Shown: piece by piece, positions 25,855-34,465 of the stretch | Layout: each line of letters opens with the position of its first letter | Position numbering within the stretch: the stretch's first letter is position 1 | Made by a program: the position numbers and the translations under genes | Notes under the pieces: generated by a model | Seen by the model: the letters and a program-made list of their open reading frames with translations, nothing else | Told to the model about the DNA's origin: nothing | Databases searched by the model: none | From: an uncultured Clostridia bacterium | Lineage (GTDB): Bacteria; Bacillota; Clostridia; Oscillospirales; CAG-272 | Assembly: GCA_944381095.1 (NCBI GenBank) | Contig: CALWJW010000010.1 | Coordinates: forward strand, 1 to 39,277 | Direction of reading: 5' to 3' | Length of the DNA stretch: 39,277 bases

Positions 25855-26227
25855 CTATGCCATACGCTCTGAAAATCTTTTAAACATAAACAAATTTACT
25901 TATCACTCTTACAGCACAGACATATAATCGGTCGTTTGTCCCTCTGAACTTTGTTTTTAGATATTATCAATATTATCACATTCCTTTGTTTTTTTTTATG
26001 AACTCGGTTTGTTGTTCTCATGTAAACTTTGATTATTTTCCTAAAATGAACTACGTTTATTTAAGTCTTTGCGATTCCCTGTTTGTTTTGTAATGCGAAA
26101 TGCGGTTTTTCTGGTAACTAAACCAAAATGTTACATAAATCAAAAGATCGGATGCCAAGAAAAACGTCGTTCGGGATAACAGTAAAATTCATCAAAATTT
26201 TATAAATACCGAGAAGAAAAATTTAAA
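25855..26227. other. Intergenic region upstream of the GHL6-like gene
   Basis: 373 AT-rich bases. It should hold the promoter of the putative glycosidase, but I found no pair of hexamers with correct spacing. No terminator hairpin for trmB was recognised. The ribosome binding site before 26228 is weak (GAGAAG, about 12 nt upstream). Confidence 0.5.
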
Positions 26228-28294
26228 ATGCCTGAAAAAAAGTGGTATACAAACAGCTTCCGAAGAAATCTCGTTGATATGCATATTTCCGACTGGGATG
26301 AGTCATTTCTTTCACAATTTAATCCTGAGCAATATTTAAAATGTCTGAAAATCGCTAATATAAAAAGCACAATGATTTATCTGCAATCACACACCGGACT
26401 GTGCAACTGGAAATCTGAAAGCGGTAAAACTCACCGCGCTTTTTTGAAAGACAATAAAATAAAGACGCTTATCGATCTTTGTCACAAAAATCAGATCGAC
26501 GTGATAGCTTATTACAGTCTTATCTACAATAACTATGCCTGCGACAGTCATCCGGATTGGAGAATGCTTGATGTCGAAGGTAAACCTTCGCGTAGCGGCA
26601 GTGGCTCTCAGGGCATGGGAACCGGCGGACGTTACGGACTGGTCTGCCCCAATAATGAAGGTTACAGGAATTTTGTTTTGACCCAGTTCAGGGAATTTTG
26701 TGATATTTACAGTTTTGAAGGCGTTTTTCTTGATATGACCTTCTGGAATTTTCCGTGTCACTGTGAAAGTTGCCGTCGGAAATACAGACTGTCTGCCGGA
26801 AATGAAATTCCGGAATTAGTAGATTTTAACAATGTAGAATGGCGGAAATATCAGCTGTGGAGACAAAACTGTATAGGAGAATTCGCTGAATTCTGCACAG
26901 AAGAATTAAAAAAACTGAAACCGGAAGTTTCGGTCGAACATCAGTTTTCAACGATTTGTCAGCCATGGAACCGGGCAGTGGACGGAATGGTCAACAAAGC
27001 AAGCGACTATTCCGGCGGAGATCTGTACGGCGGGCATCTTCAAGAATGTTATATCTGCAAAATATACCTCGAAGCAACCCGCAATCAGCCATTTGAATAT
27101 ATGACATCAAGATGCGACCCGGAACTTTCCGTACATACCGCGACAAAAACGTTTAATCAGATGCGACTTCACAATCATCTGACTCTGTCTCACCACGGCG
27201 CCATGCTTTTCATCGATGCAATTGATCCCGTAGGAACATTGAACGAGGATGTTTACAGACAGATAGGTAAGGTTTTTGAGGAAACAATGCCGCTTGAAAA
27301 GTATCTTAACGGAAATTTGGTTGCAGAAGCGGCTCTCATTATGAGCTATGATTCAAAATTCGACATTCATCAGAAGGCTTCTCTACCGAAACACGCCGGA
27401 TACGGTCACCCTCAGCTTGACTCTCAGCTTGCGCTTTCCGCAATACTCAGGCGGCTGAATATGCTTTATACCGTCGTCCCGTCTGACAAGCTTGCCTCTT
27501 TGAAAGGGAAAAAAATTGCTTTTCTTACCAACGCTTCGATCCTTCGTAAAGCCGAGATCTGCGCAATATCAGAATTCGTCCGCGAAGGAGGATGTCTGTA
27601 TATTTCCGGAACTACCGATCCTGAACTGACGGCAAATCTCTTAGGCATGAACTTTGAGGGCTACACAAAATACAAGCATTCCTACCTTGCTCCGACCGAG
27701 ATAGGAGAGGAATTATTCAGTCCGGTATTCAGCAAAAAATATCCTCTGGCTATTCACGGCAGACAGATGCTCGCATCTTTCAGTCCGGATGTTAAAATTC
27801 TTGCCACAATAACTCTTCCCTACACTGATCCGGAGGATCCTTCAATTTTTGCGTCAATTCATTCAAATCCTCCCGGAATACCAACCTCAAACCCGGCAAT
27901 GGTATACGGCAATTACGGCAAAGGAAAGGTCGTATGGGTGGCTTCCTCGATTGAAACCATGAACTCCGACGCTTCCGAACAGGTTGTGATGTCTGCCATC
28001 AAAAAATTACACAAGCCGGAAATTCTTTCGACAAATGCACCCTGCTGCGTTGAATTCACTCTTTTTGATGACAAAGTAAACAGTCGTTTTATTTTACACG
28101 CAGTAAACGTCAGTGAAACAAGAGAAATACTACCTGTACACGATATTGAAGTCAGCCTTTGCCTGACACGTAAAATTAACAATGCTTATTTTATTCCTTC
28201 GTTGAAACCCGTAAAAGTTTCCGACAACGTTGGCAGTATTTCCTTCAAGATAGATAAACTGGAAATTGCCGAACATTTGGTGTTTGAATACTGA
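26228..28294 (+). CDS. Putative glycoside hydrolase, GHL6-like barrel with beta-galactosidase trimerisation-type domain
   Basis: The 688-residue protein starts with FRRNLVDMHISDWDESFLSQF and continues as a TIM-barrel: IYLQSHTG, DVIAYYSLIYNNYA, HPDWRML, and GVFLDMTFWNFPCHCESCRRKY with a CxCxxC cluster after the strand-4 Asp. This pattern is what I know from 'hypothetical glycosyl hydrolase 6' and related alpha-fucosidase/GH42-like proteins. Residues from about 360 (AALIMSYDSKFD...) look like the amidotransferase-fold domain of GH42-type enzymes, including FVREGGCLYISGTTDPE. No signal peptide, so it should act inside the cell. Substrate and catalytic residues are not established; candidate acids are the Asp of FLDMTFW and the Glu of SVEHQFST. 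It has no transporter next to it and is followed by a terminator at 28637. Confidence 0.72.
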   Translation: MPEKKWYTNSFRRNLVDMHISDWDESFLSQFNPEQYLKCLKIANIKSTMIYLQSHTGLCNWKSESGKTHRAFLKDNKIKTLIDLCHKNQIDVIAYYSLIYNNYACDSHPDWRMLDVEGKPSRSGSGSQGMGTGGRYGLVCPNNEGYRNFVLTQFREFCDIYSFEGVFLDMTFWNFPCHCESCRRKYRLSAGNEIPELVDFNNVEWRKYQLWRQNCIGEFAEFCTEELKKLKPEVSVEHQFSTICQPWNRAVDGMVNKASDYSGGDLYGGHLQECYICKIYLEATRNQPFEYMTSRCDPELSVHTATKTFNQMRLHNHLTLSHHGAMLFIDAIDPVGTLNEDVYRQIGKVFEETMPLEKYLNGNLVAEAALIMSYDSKFDIHQKASLPKHAGYGHPQLDSQLALSAILRRLNMLYTVVPSDKLASLKGKKIAFLTNASILRKAEICAISEFVREGGCLYISGTTDPELTANLLGMNFEGYTKYKHSYLAPTEIGEELFSPVFSKKYPLAIHGRQMLASFSPDVKILATITLPYTDPEDPSIFASIHSNPPGIPTSNPAMVYGNYGKGKVVWVASSIETMNSDASEQVVMSAIKKLHKPEILSTNAPCCVEFTLFDDKVNSRFILHAVNVSETREILPVHDIEVSLCLTRKINNAYFIPSLKPVKVSDNVGSISFKIDKLEIAEHLVFEY

Positions 28295-28339
28295 ACACCA
28301 TCCGGGATTTGACTAAAAGTTCATGTTTTTGATTCAACA

Positions 28340-28594
28340 GTGAATAATGCTTTACACTTAACCCGCAAACCGCATAAAGTTATTCGGGCTTCTGATTCAA
28401 CTGATATTCCGATAAAAACCGTCAAATGCAGACTGCGCACTGTATCAAAAAAATTCCTTTTTTCGTCAATGATCTCACCCGAAATCGTGAAAAAATCTGA
28501 GCTCGGTTTTTACACCGGTAAATTCAGTTCCAACACAGCTTTTTTCAGTCCTCGTATTCCGTCAAAAGGTTATTTCACCGTGAATTTTCAATAG
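28340..28594 (+). other. Unassigned 84-codon frame after the GHL6-like gene, possible remnant
   Basis: The frame (GTG start, no clear ribosome binding site) lies between the stop of the putative glycosidase and the terminator at 28637, so it is probably in the same transcript. Its LHLTRKPHKVI stretch looks vaguely like the C-terminal beta-domain of glycosidases, which suggests decayed coding sequence. I cannot identify it and it may be chance. The rest of 28295-28909 shows only the terminator. Confidence 0.2.
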
Positions 28595-28636
28595 TCATGT
28601 TCCGCACTGATTGGCTGAATATAAGTTCCAGTAAAC

Positions 28637-28671
28637 AAAAAAACATCGGAAAAAAGCTCCGATGTTTTTTT
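28637..28671 (+). terminator. Intrinsic terminator downstream of the GHL6-like gene
   Basis: A perfect 14-bp stem (28637-28650 with 28658-28671) with a 7-base loop ends in seven T residues. The A-run on its other side makes it usable from the minus strand too, where the aconitase X genes end at 28910. Confidence 0.9.
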
Positions 28672-28909
28672 GCATGAAACGGAATTAAAAACGTTCAAAA
28701 TTTGTCTGTTTCAAACCAATACTGTATGCCGACCAAATCAGGTATGGGCACAGGGAATTCACCGTGACCTTTTCCGAAAGCTTTTCATGGATAACGGCAT
28801 TATACCGAAAAGTACACAGCTTTATTGACCTGAATGAAAACAGCTCTCTACTGAAAAGTGTATGACTTGATCGCCCCTCAGATGTACTTCTACACAGAAA
28901 GCATGTAAC

Positions 28910-29356
28910 TTAATCGACGGTTACAGTTCCGTCCTCAGAAACCGTCACAGTCATATCATCCTTTACATAATCAAGAAAATCCTCACCCAGACTGTCAACT
29001 ACCGGCATTTTGGTTTCGGTCCAGTTGGCGGCAAGAATTGCCCCTGATGCCGCAAGCGAATCTATCGGCTTTGAAAAAAGCATGCATGCCGGGGCTTTAC
29101 CAAGTGCGCAGACCGTATAGAGCACCATTCCTCCCGTAGTTGAACCGATGGTTTCCGGCAGACATATCGCTTTGTTTATCATCGGCTTTTTATATATGTC
29201 GGGGTTGTTCTGGTCACCGCACTTCACCTGCTTGTCACCGAACATTATCGCCGACTGATAACTTGCCAGGGTGTTGAATCCGCCTCTTGAAACAAGTGCT
29301 TTCGCACTGACGGCACCCGGCGTTATCACTCTTCCCTTGAATACCTTCGACATCAT
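28910..29356 (-). CDS. Aconitase X small (swivel domain, DUF126) subunit
   Basis: This 148-residue protein is the swivel-domain subunit of an aconitase X dehydratase, partner of the next gene. It keeps KVFKGRVITPGAVSAKALVS at the N-terminus and the diagnostic LPETIGSTTGGMVLY, then APACMLF and ASGAILAANW. The segment where characterised members have a GGxDPxTG-like motif reads CGDQNNPDIYKKPMINKA instead, marking a different clade. Characterised aconitase X enzymes dehydrate cis-3-hydroxyproline (bacteria) or mevalonate 5-phosphate (archaea); which, if either, applies is unknown. Its ATG overlaps the stop of the large subunit gene (ATGA). Confidence 0.9.
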   Translation of the reverse strand: MMSKVFKGRVITPGAVSAKALVSRGGFNTLASYQSAIMFGDKQVKCGDQNNPDIYKKPMINKAICLPETIGSTTGGMVLYTVCALGKAPACMLFSKPIDSLAASGAILAANWTETKMPVVDSLGEDFLDYVKDDMTVTVSEDGTVTVD

Positions 29357-30627
29357 TTCTTACCGCCTTTCGTTATTATTTCAAGAATTTCGCTGTCATC
29401 GTAGTATTTTGCGCTGGTGTAGGTGCGAAGCTTATTGGATGAAGTTATAACCGGCATCTTTTTTGAAAGCGGATTATTCATATACATAAGCGGACATATG
29501 TAGCTGAGAATCGCTCCGGTGGAAAGCAGTCTTTCCGCATAAGGAGTGTTTCTGAACTCTTTCAACACTGCCGGCGCTGTCGTAAGGACCGTAGGCACCT
29601 TCACCTTCCGACTTCCCGATTCTTTAAGACCGTTTTCTATTTTTTCGGTCCACCATATCAGCTGACTCATTGTCAGATGCGGACATCCTATGAAACACAG
29701 CTTCGGCTTTGCATCCTGTTTCTTCCATATGCACGGATAACTTTTCTTTACTCTCTCCAATTCCTTATCGTCTATTACATAAACTTCTGCGCCGTCTTTC
29801 ACCAGTTCTTCACCGAAATCCTTGCACTCAGGTGTCAGATTTTCTATGTGGTACAGTCCGACTGAACCGTTTGAAGCCGTCGCCGCCCCGAAATCTTTGA
29901 GATATGCACAAACGTCATCTGTCAGCTCAGTGCCGAGAAATCTGTCAAGTCCTTTTATGTAGGGTACTCTCTCCATCGCTTTCATTCCGACCGCCGAACC
30001 CAAAAGCTGTGCAACCGGCATTTTTTCAGTTTTTACCTCAACTATCAGATCAGCCTTCCTGCCCTCGTCAGTAAGAAGACCGAACTCAGGTACTACCCCG
30101 GCTATCATGCCCATAAGTTCGATTATTCCGGAATTACGGTTACACCTTGCCCCGAGAACACTGTTTGCATAAACAACTGCGGAAGATTCAGCCCATGACA
30201 GTATATCACCCCTCTTCGGAACGTTGTTTACCTCCGGGAGATAACATGCGCAGCTGTATGCGTCATCTGACATTATTCCGAATTTTTTCAGCTGTTCCTC
30301 GTACCGTTCCTGCTGGCTGTACATGATCTTGAATACCAATTTTTGCAGAAAGTTTGCGGGCACCTCCGGATCCAACGGTCTCGGATCTGCCGAAAAGCCC
30401 TGAAAACTTTTCGCACCGGCCTCAAGCATTTTGTCGTAAAGCTCATAAACCGGTCTCATCACACCTATACCGAAGCTTATGACAGTATGCCCGTACTCAG
30501 ACGTTACCGGAATCATTCTTTCCGCCCCGAATGCTTCGCCGTACATTATCAGGGTCTTCATGACTTTTGAAAGTGTTTCTCCTCTCTTACCGTCTAGAAT
30601 CGCCTGCTGTTCATCATTCAATACCAT
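29353..30627 (-). CDS. Aconitase X catalytic (large, DUF521) subunit
   Basis: The 424-residue large subunit of a heterodimeric aconitase X begins MVLNDEQQAILDGKRGE. It carries the family segments MIPVTSEYGHTVISFG, SWAESSAVVYANSVLGARCNRNSG (with a conserved Cys) and FIGCPHLTMSQL near 340. Cys residues in these segments and in the C-terminal part are the likely Fe-S ligands. The ATG at 30627 is supported by GGAGAGG 5 nt upstream and by a consensus promoter that lies inside the longer open frame (to 30708). The enzyme should be a cytosolic hydro-lyase. It is divergent from an orphan solute-binding protein. Confidence 0.9.
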   Translation of the reverse strand: MVLNDEQQAILDGKRGETLSKVMKTLIMYGEAFGAERMIPVTSEYGHTVISFGIGVMRPVYELYDKMLEAGAKSFQGFSADPRPLDPEVPANFLQKLVFKIMYSQQERYEEQLKKFGIMSDDAYSCACYLPEVNNVPKRGDILSWAESSAVVYANSVLGARCNRNSGIIELMGMIAGVVPEFGLLTDEGRKADLIVEVKTEKMPVAQLLGSAVGMKAMERVPYIKGLDRFLGTELTDDVCAYLKDFGAATASNGSVGLYHIENLTPECKDFGEELVKDGAEVYVIDDKELERVKKSYPCIWKKQDAKPKLCFIGCPHLTMSQLIWWTEKIENGLKESGSRKVKVPTVLTTAPAVLKEFRNTPYAERLLSTGAILSYICPLMYMNNPLSKKMPVITSSNKLRTYTSAKYYDDSEILEIITKGGKK

Positions 30628-30660
30628 TGTTACCTCTCCTTCTCTGTTTATTTCAAGCAA

Positions 30661-30689
30661 ATTATAACACATTTCCGAACCACTGTCAA
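30661..30689 (-). promoter_or_regulatory. Perfect consensus sigma-A promoter of the aconitase X operon
   Basis: On the minus strand TTGACA (30689-30684) and TATAAT (30666-30661) are 17 bases apart. Transcription would start near 30654, about 27 nt before the ATG, which rules out longer coding starts. Confidence 0.93.
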
Positions 30690-30840
30690 CATCAGTCCGC
30701 ATTTCCACTCCTCTGTTTTTTCCCTACCGATATTTTGTTTTTTACAGGCCGGGATTGAATTTACCGGTTAATTTGAACGGTATTTGGCACAAGCAACAAA
30801 AATTCATCATGAAATTCGTCACCGAACGCTCCGATTATTG

Positions 30841-30869
30841 TTGACTAAATCAGAAAAACGTGATATAAT
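30841..30869 (+). promoter_or_regulatory. Sigma-A promoter of the solute-binding lipoprotein gene
   Basis: TTGACT (30841-30846) and TATAAT (30864-30869) with a 17-base spacer. The start point near 30876 gives a leader of about 27 nt with a strong AAAGGAG. Confidence 0.92.
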
Positions 30870-30902
30870 TTCTGTATACAATACCTTAGAAAGGAGATCG
30901 TT

Positions 30903-32420
30903 GTGAAGAAAAAAAATTTTTTGCTGATCCTTTTGTGCGTCTGCATAACCGCAACCTTTTTTGTTTCATGTACGCCGGCTGACGACGACAATGATGACGG
31001 ATGGCATATAGTATACGACGATTCAACTCGTGAACTTGCAAAAGACTCCATCCCGGAAGACTTCGACATGGAAGGTCAGACAGTAGGAATTTTTTATGCG
31101 CAGCACATAGAAGATTACGCGATCGGCTATGAAGAGGAAGAGGATATAGTTTTTTCAAAAATTTACGAAAGAAACCAGTCCGTTCAGAAGCGCCTTAACT
31201 GTAAGCTTGAATTCATTCCTTCCGGAACCACCGAGTGGAATGATGTCCCAGACGTTCTAAAACAGGGAATAATGGCGAACGACGGCAGCTTCGAAGTGGT
31301 TTTCACCACCAACAACACCGTTACCCAGGAAAAACTGTTCAACTACTTCCAGGATGTCAATAATTCCGAGTATATTGACCTGTATGAGAGGTGGTGGTAT
31401 TATGACGCCATCGAAGAAACCTCGGTTGACGGGTACGGCATGAGACTGCTGTACGGCGACATTTCGATTGCCACGCTCGGAAATGCAGGGGCGATTTACT
31501 ACAACAAGGACCTTTACGAACAGTACCTTTCCAACGGTCAGGGAAATGAGTATCTCTATCAGGTCGTTCTTGACGGTAAATGGACTCTTGAATATTTTAA
31601 GGAACTTGCAAAACGTTCCCATATCGAGCTCGGACCGGACGGTAATGACGGAGATATATTTGCTTTCATGATGATCAGATTCGGCGAACCGTTGCATTAT
31701 TTCCCGGTTTCATGCGATGTCGAGTATTATACGCGAGACGACAGAGGAATGCCGATTATCGAATATGACCGTGATAAGGCCGTAAAAGTGTTGGAATTGC
31801 TTTACAATATGCTGTACGTTGATAATTCGGCTTTTCTTGTGTTCCCGGGTATGGCCGGACAGGAGATAAATTACCCGAATTATTTTGAAAACGGACGGCT
31901 CATTTTCAATTTAGGTACCCTGTCTAATGTTCTGTCCGACAGTATGCGTGAAATGCAGAGTGATTACGGTATTCTCCCGTATCCTAAATATGATGAGTTT
32001 CAGCAAGAATACATCAGCTTTATGGCAAACGGCACCGTTCTGACCGGAATTCCGGTTTCAGTAAAAGAAGACAGGGCAAACGGAACAGTCTCGGCTGTCG
32101 TTGAGGCACTTGCCTCGGAATCTTACCGTCATGTTGCCGTTGCTTTCTATGAGACAGCTTTGAAAGGCGCGTATTCCCGTGACGATACTGCATCGCAGAT
32201 GATGGATATTATTACCGGAAATCATGATACAGTCAGCTCTGTACTTACCAAAAATTTTGTATACGAATACAGTACCTCTCTCAGTGGTATCGGAACGGTA
32301 ATCAATAGTCTTTTACAAAATAAGTCAGTCAATTTCGCTTCATATTATGAAGAAAGGATAGATGCTGCAAACGTAGCCATGGGTGAACTGTGGAAAGATT
32401 ACATCAATAACGTGATCTGA
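30903..32420 (+). CDS. Extracellular solute-binding lipoprotein (ABC transporter family 1 type), orphan
   Basis: The 505-residue protein has a lipoprotein signal peptide (KKK, hydrophobic core, lipobox FVSC with the acylated Cys at 23) followed by an acidic linker. The body resembles large carbohydrate-type binding proteins: KRLNCKLEFIPSG, YYNKDLYEQY, DGKWTLEYFKELAK, IPVSVKEDRAN and VVEALASESYR. Typically such a protein captures a sugar outside the membrane and hands it to two permeases. No permease or ATPase gene is nearby; the transcript ends in a terminator 20 nt after the stop. It starts with GTG, with AAAGGAG 6 nt before it. Ligand unknown. Strong divergent promoters link it loosely to the aconitase X operon. 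Confidence 0.88.
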   Translation: MKKKNFLLILLCVCITATFFVSCTPADDDNDDGWHIVYDDSTRELAKDSIPEDFDMEGQTVGIFYAQHIEDYAIGYEEEEDIVFSKIYERNQSVQKRLNCKLEFIPSGTTEWNDVPDVLKQGIMANDGSFEVVFTTNNTVTQEKLFNYFQDVNNSEYIDLYERWWYYDAIEETSVDGYGMRLLYGDISIATLGNAGAIYYNKDLYEQYLSNGQGNEYLYQVVLDGKWTLEYFKELAKRSHIELGPDGNDGDIFAFMMIRFGEPLHYFPVSCDVEYYTRDDRGMPIIEYDRDKAVKVLELLYNMLYVDNSAFLVFPGMAGQEINYPNYFENGRLIFNLGTLSNVLSDSMREMQSDYGILPYPKYDEFQQEYISFMANGTVLTGIPVSVKEDRANGTVSAVVEALASESYRHVAVAFYETALKGAYSRDDTASQMMDIITGNHDTVSSVLTKNFVYEYSTSLSGIGTVINSLLQNKSVNFASYYEERIDAANVAMGELWKDYINNVI

Positions 32421-32441
32421 GCATATTTAATTTTTTTAAAG

Positions 32442-32482
32442 ACAGCGTCACCGCCGATTTTAATCGGCGGTGACGCTGTTTT
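32442..32482 (+). terminator. Strong intrinsic terminator of the solute-binding protein gene
   Basis: A perfect 17-bp stem (32442-32458 with 32463-32479) with a TTTA loop and a short T-run. It is the longest perfect hairpin in the window. Confidence 0.92.
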
Positions 32483-32868
32483 ACAATTGATTCCCTACTT
32501 AAAAATTTAACGCTTCAAGCAATTCGTTTTAAATGATGAACGTTTGAATATATTGAAATTGATTTGAATTGACCTCAATTCATTCTGCTCTACACGGTGT
32601 GTCTTTAAGAGAAATCAAACCTGTTTTTCAGTTTTCGGCATAATGACTATATGAACAAATTTTAACCTGACCGCCTTCACGGAAGTAAAAGACGGAAATT
32701 CAATATAGAAACGTGTGCCTGAATACTGAAATAAACTTGATCTTAACGTGCATGTGATTATGACGCCGCGGTAAAGAAGGCAGACGAGACGTTAATCAAA
32801 TCAAAGGGATTTTTTTCAGAAACGAGCGGTATGGTGTTTATTTTCATCAGCTGTTACTGAAAAAGCAA
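32483..32868. other. Convergent intergenic region between the lipoprotein gene and bioY
   Basis: 386 bases with no supported gene. A minus-strand frame here (32816-33052) overlaps bioY out of frame and is discarded. No dedicated terminator for bioY was seen other than the hairpin at 32442. Confidence 0.5.
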
Positions 32869-33429
32869 TCACTTTGTTTTTTTCAAAACACCGTGTCTTG
32901 AAACAATAGCTGAAAGCCTTGCAGACAAAGCATAGGCTATCAGGCATGAAACTATATCTTTGGGAATAAACGGAAGTGTTGCAGTAAGAAATGCGTTTAC
33001 TATGCCCGAACCTGTCAGAGCGGAAAATTGTATAATTCCGCACATATGGCAAACTGCAAGACCTGCGATGCCGAGCAAAACTGACACTGTTTTTCCGTAT
33101 TTCCGGAAAACGAAAAACTCACTGCAACCGCAAAGTACCGCAAGAAATATAAATCCGGTAATGTACCCTCCCGTAACTCCGAATAATACAGATAATCCAC
33201 CCTTGAAACCGCTGAAAACAGGCATTCCTATCACTCCCAAAACCACATAACAAAGGATAGACGCCAGACCGAATTTCAGACCGAGAAAATATCCGCATAA
33301 ACAAATCGCAAATGTTTGCAAAGTTACCGGTACACCGAAAGGCATAGGAACTGATATTTGCGACATTACCACTGTCAATGCGGTCATCAGACCGCAAAAT
33401 GTAATCTTTGTTATTTTTGAATTTTTCAT
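32869..33429 (-). CDS. bioY: Biotin transporter substrate-binding S component BioY
   Basis: This 186-residue membrane protein has about six helices. Family marks are ALTVVMSQISVPMPFGVPVTLQTFAI near the N-terminus, the GGLSVLFGVTGGYITGF loop, and FIPKDIVSCLIAYALS near the end. It binds biotin and works either alone or with the shared ECF energy module, none of which is encoded here. The ATG overlaps the stop of birA by 4 bases. No BirA-box-like operator was identified upstream of the operon. Confidence 0.95.
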   Translation of the reverse strand: MKNSKITKITFCGLMTALTVVMSQISVPMPFGVPVTLQTFAICLCGYFLGLKFGLASILCYVVLGVIGMPVFSGFKGGLSVLFGVTGGYITGFIFLAVLCGCSEFFVFRKYGKTVSVLLGIAGLAVCHMCGIIQFSALTGSGIVNAFLTATLPFIPKDIVSCLIAYALSARLSAIVSRHGVLKKTK

Positions 33430-34400
33430 ATTTTCAGCCTGACCTCCCCGCTGTGCAATGTTTCTCTATTTCCGTTTTCATTTAATATTGACAATGAAAA
33501 ATCATCTTCAAGTCCGATCACTTCGGCCTCATAAGTTAAATCGGTTCTGACGACCGTCACTTTTTGTCCCATTATAAAAAGACGGCTTATATATTCTTCT
33601 TTCAGTATTTTTTCAGTTTCTTCTCCGAAATGCTCGTAATAAAAAACCAGATTATTAAGAATTCCCGCAGTCAGCTTATTTTTAACCCTGCAAATATCCT
33701 TCGGTAAATGATTCTTTTCAAATATTCCGCCTGCTATGGTTTCAAGTCCGGTACCGTCAAATCCCGAAATCAAATCAACACCTATTCCGACAATTATATA
33801 GTCATAACCACCCTGATCCGGCGAAATAGAGCCTTCTGTAAGAATTCCGCAAACTTTCTTACCGTTTAAAAAAATGTCATTTACCCATTTTATACCCGCT
33901 TTCAATCCGGTCGTCGCTTCAATCGTTTTTGCAACCGAAACCGCCGCCGCTGCCGTTATGTTCACAAGTTCCGCAGGTTTTATAATCTTTTTTGACCTTT
34001 CAGGAGTAAAAAGCACGCTCATATAGATACCGCCCAAAGGGGATATGAATTTCCTGTTCATTCTTCCCCTGCCGGCAGTCTGCTGTTCCGCAAGCGCCAC
34101 GCTGAACTCCGGCGCACCCGCTTTGAACTCAGTCTTCATGAAATTGTTGGTTGAATCCACCGACTGCATAAGATAAACTTTGTATTTTCCCGGGGAATCA
34201 AGATACTTTTTAAGTAGACCTTCACAATAAACCGGCAAACTTTTTACTATCCTATACCCTTTTTCTCCGTTGTGCTCCCATTCAAACCCGGATCGGCTGA
34301 GTTCTCTTTCTATTCCGGCTTCCGAAAAACCGATCAACATTTTTTCAGGTACGAAGCTTCCGTTTTTTTCTTCAAGCACTGATATTACGCTTTCTGACAT
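33426..34400 (-). CDS. birA: Biotin-[acetyl-CoA-carboxylase] ligase BirA with shortened N-terminal HTH
   Basis: It attaches biotin to carboxylase carrier domains via biotinyl-AMP. The 324-residue protein has the catalytic STNNFM, AGRGRMNRKFISP (GRGR at 110-113) and KWVNDIFLNGKKVCGIL (K171, K182) motifs, and a C-terminal SH3-like domain. The N-terminal region still ends in a wing-like NGEKGYRI, but the helix-turn-helix is reduced: the usual LGVSRTAVWKHIxxL is replaced by the shorter FSEAGIERELSRSGFEWE. DNA binding may be weak or lost. AAGGAA precedes the ATG. It is 65 nt after rsmB and coupled to bioY. Confidence 0.94.
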   Translation of the reverse strand: MSESVISVLEEKNGSFVPEKMLIGFSEAGIERELSRSGFEWEHNGEKGYRIVKSLPVYCEGLLKKYLDSPGKYKVYLMQSVDSTNNFMKTEFKAGAPEFSVALAEQQTAGRGRMNRKFISPLGGIYMSVLFTPERSKKIIKPAELVNITAAAAVSVAKTIEATTGLKAGIKWVNDIFLNGKKVCGILTEGSISPDQGGYDYIIVGIGVDLISGFDGTGLETIAGGIFEKNHLPKDICRVKNKLTAGILNNLVFYYEHFGEETEKILKEEYISRLFIMGQKVTVVRTDLTYEAEVIGLEDDFSLSILNENGNRETLHSGEVRLKI

Positions 34401-34465
34401 TTTTGGTTTCCTTCCCGTGTTGCGCTTTCACAAACATTCAGTAAAATACGTAAGTATTGGGTTTA

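Noticed and set aside
32816..33052. 78-codon minus-strand frame overlapping the end of bioY
   Set aside because: Shadow frame of bioY; the BioY reading has family motifs throughout.
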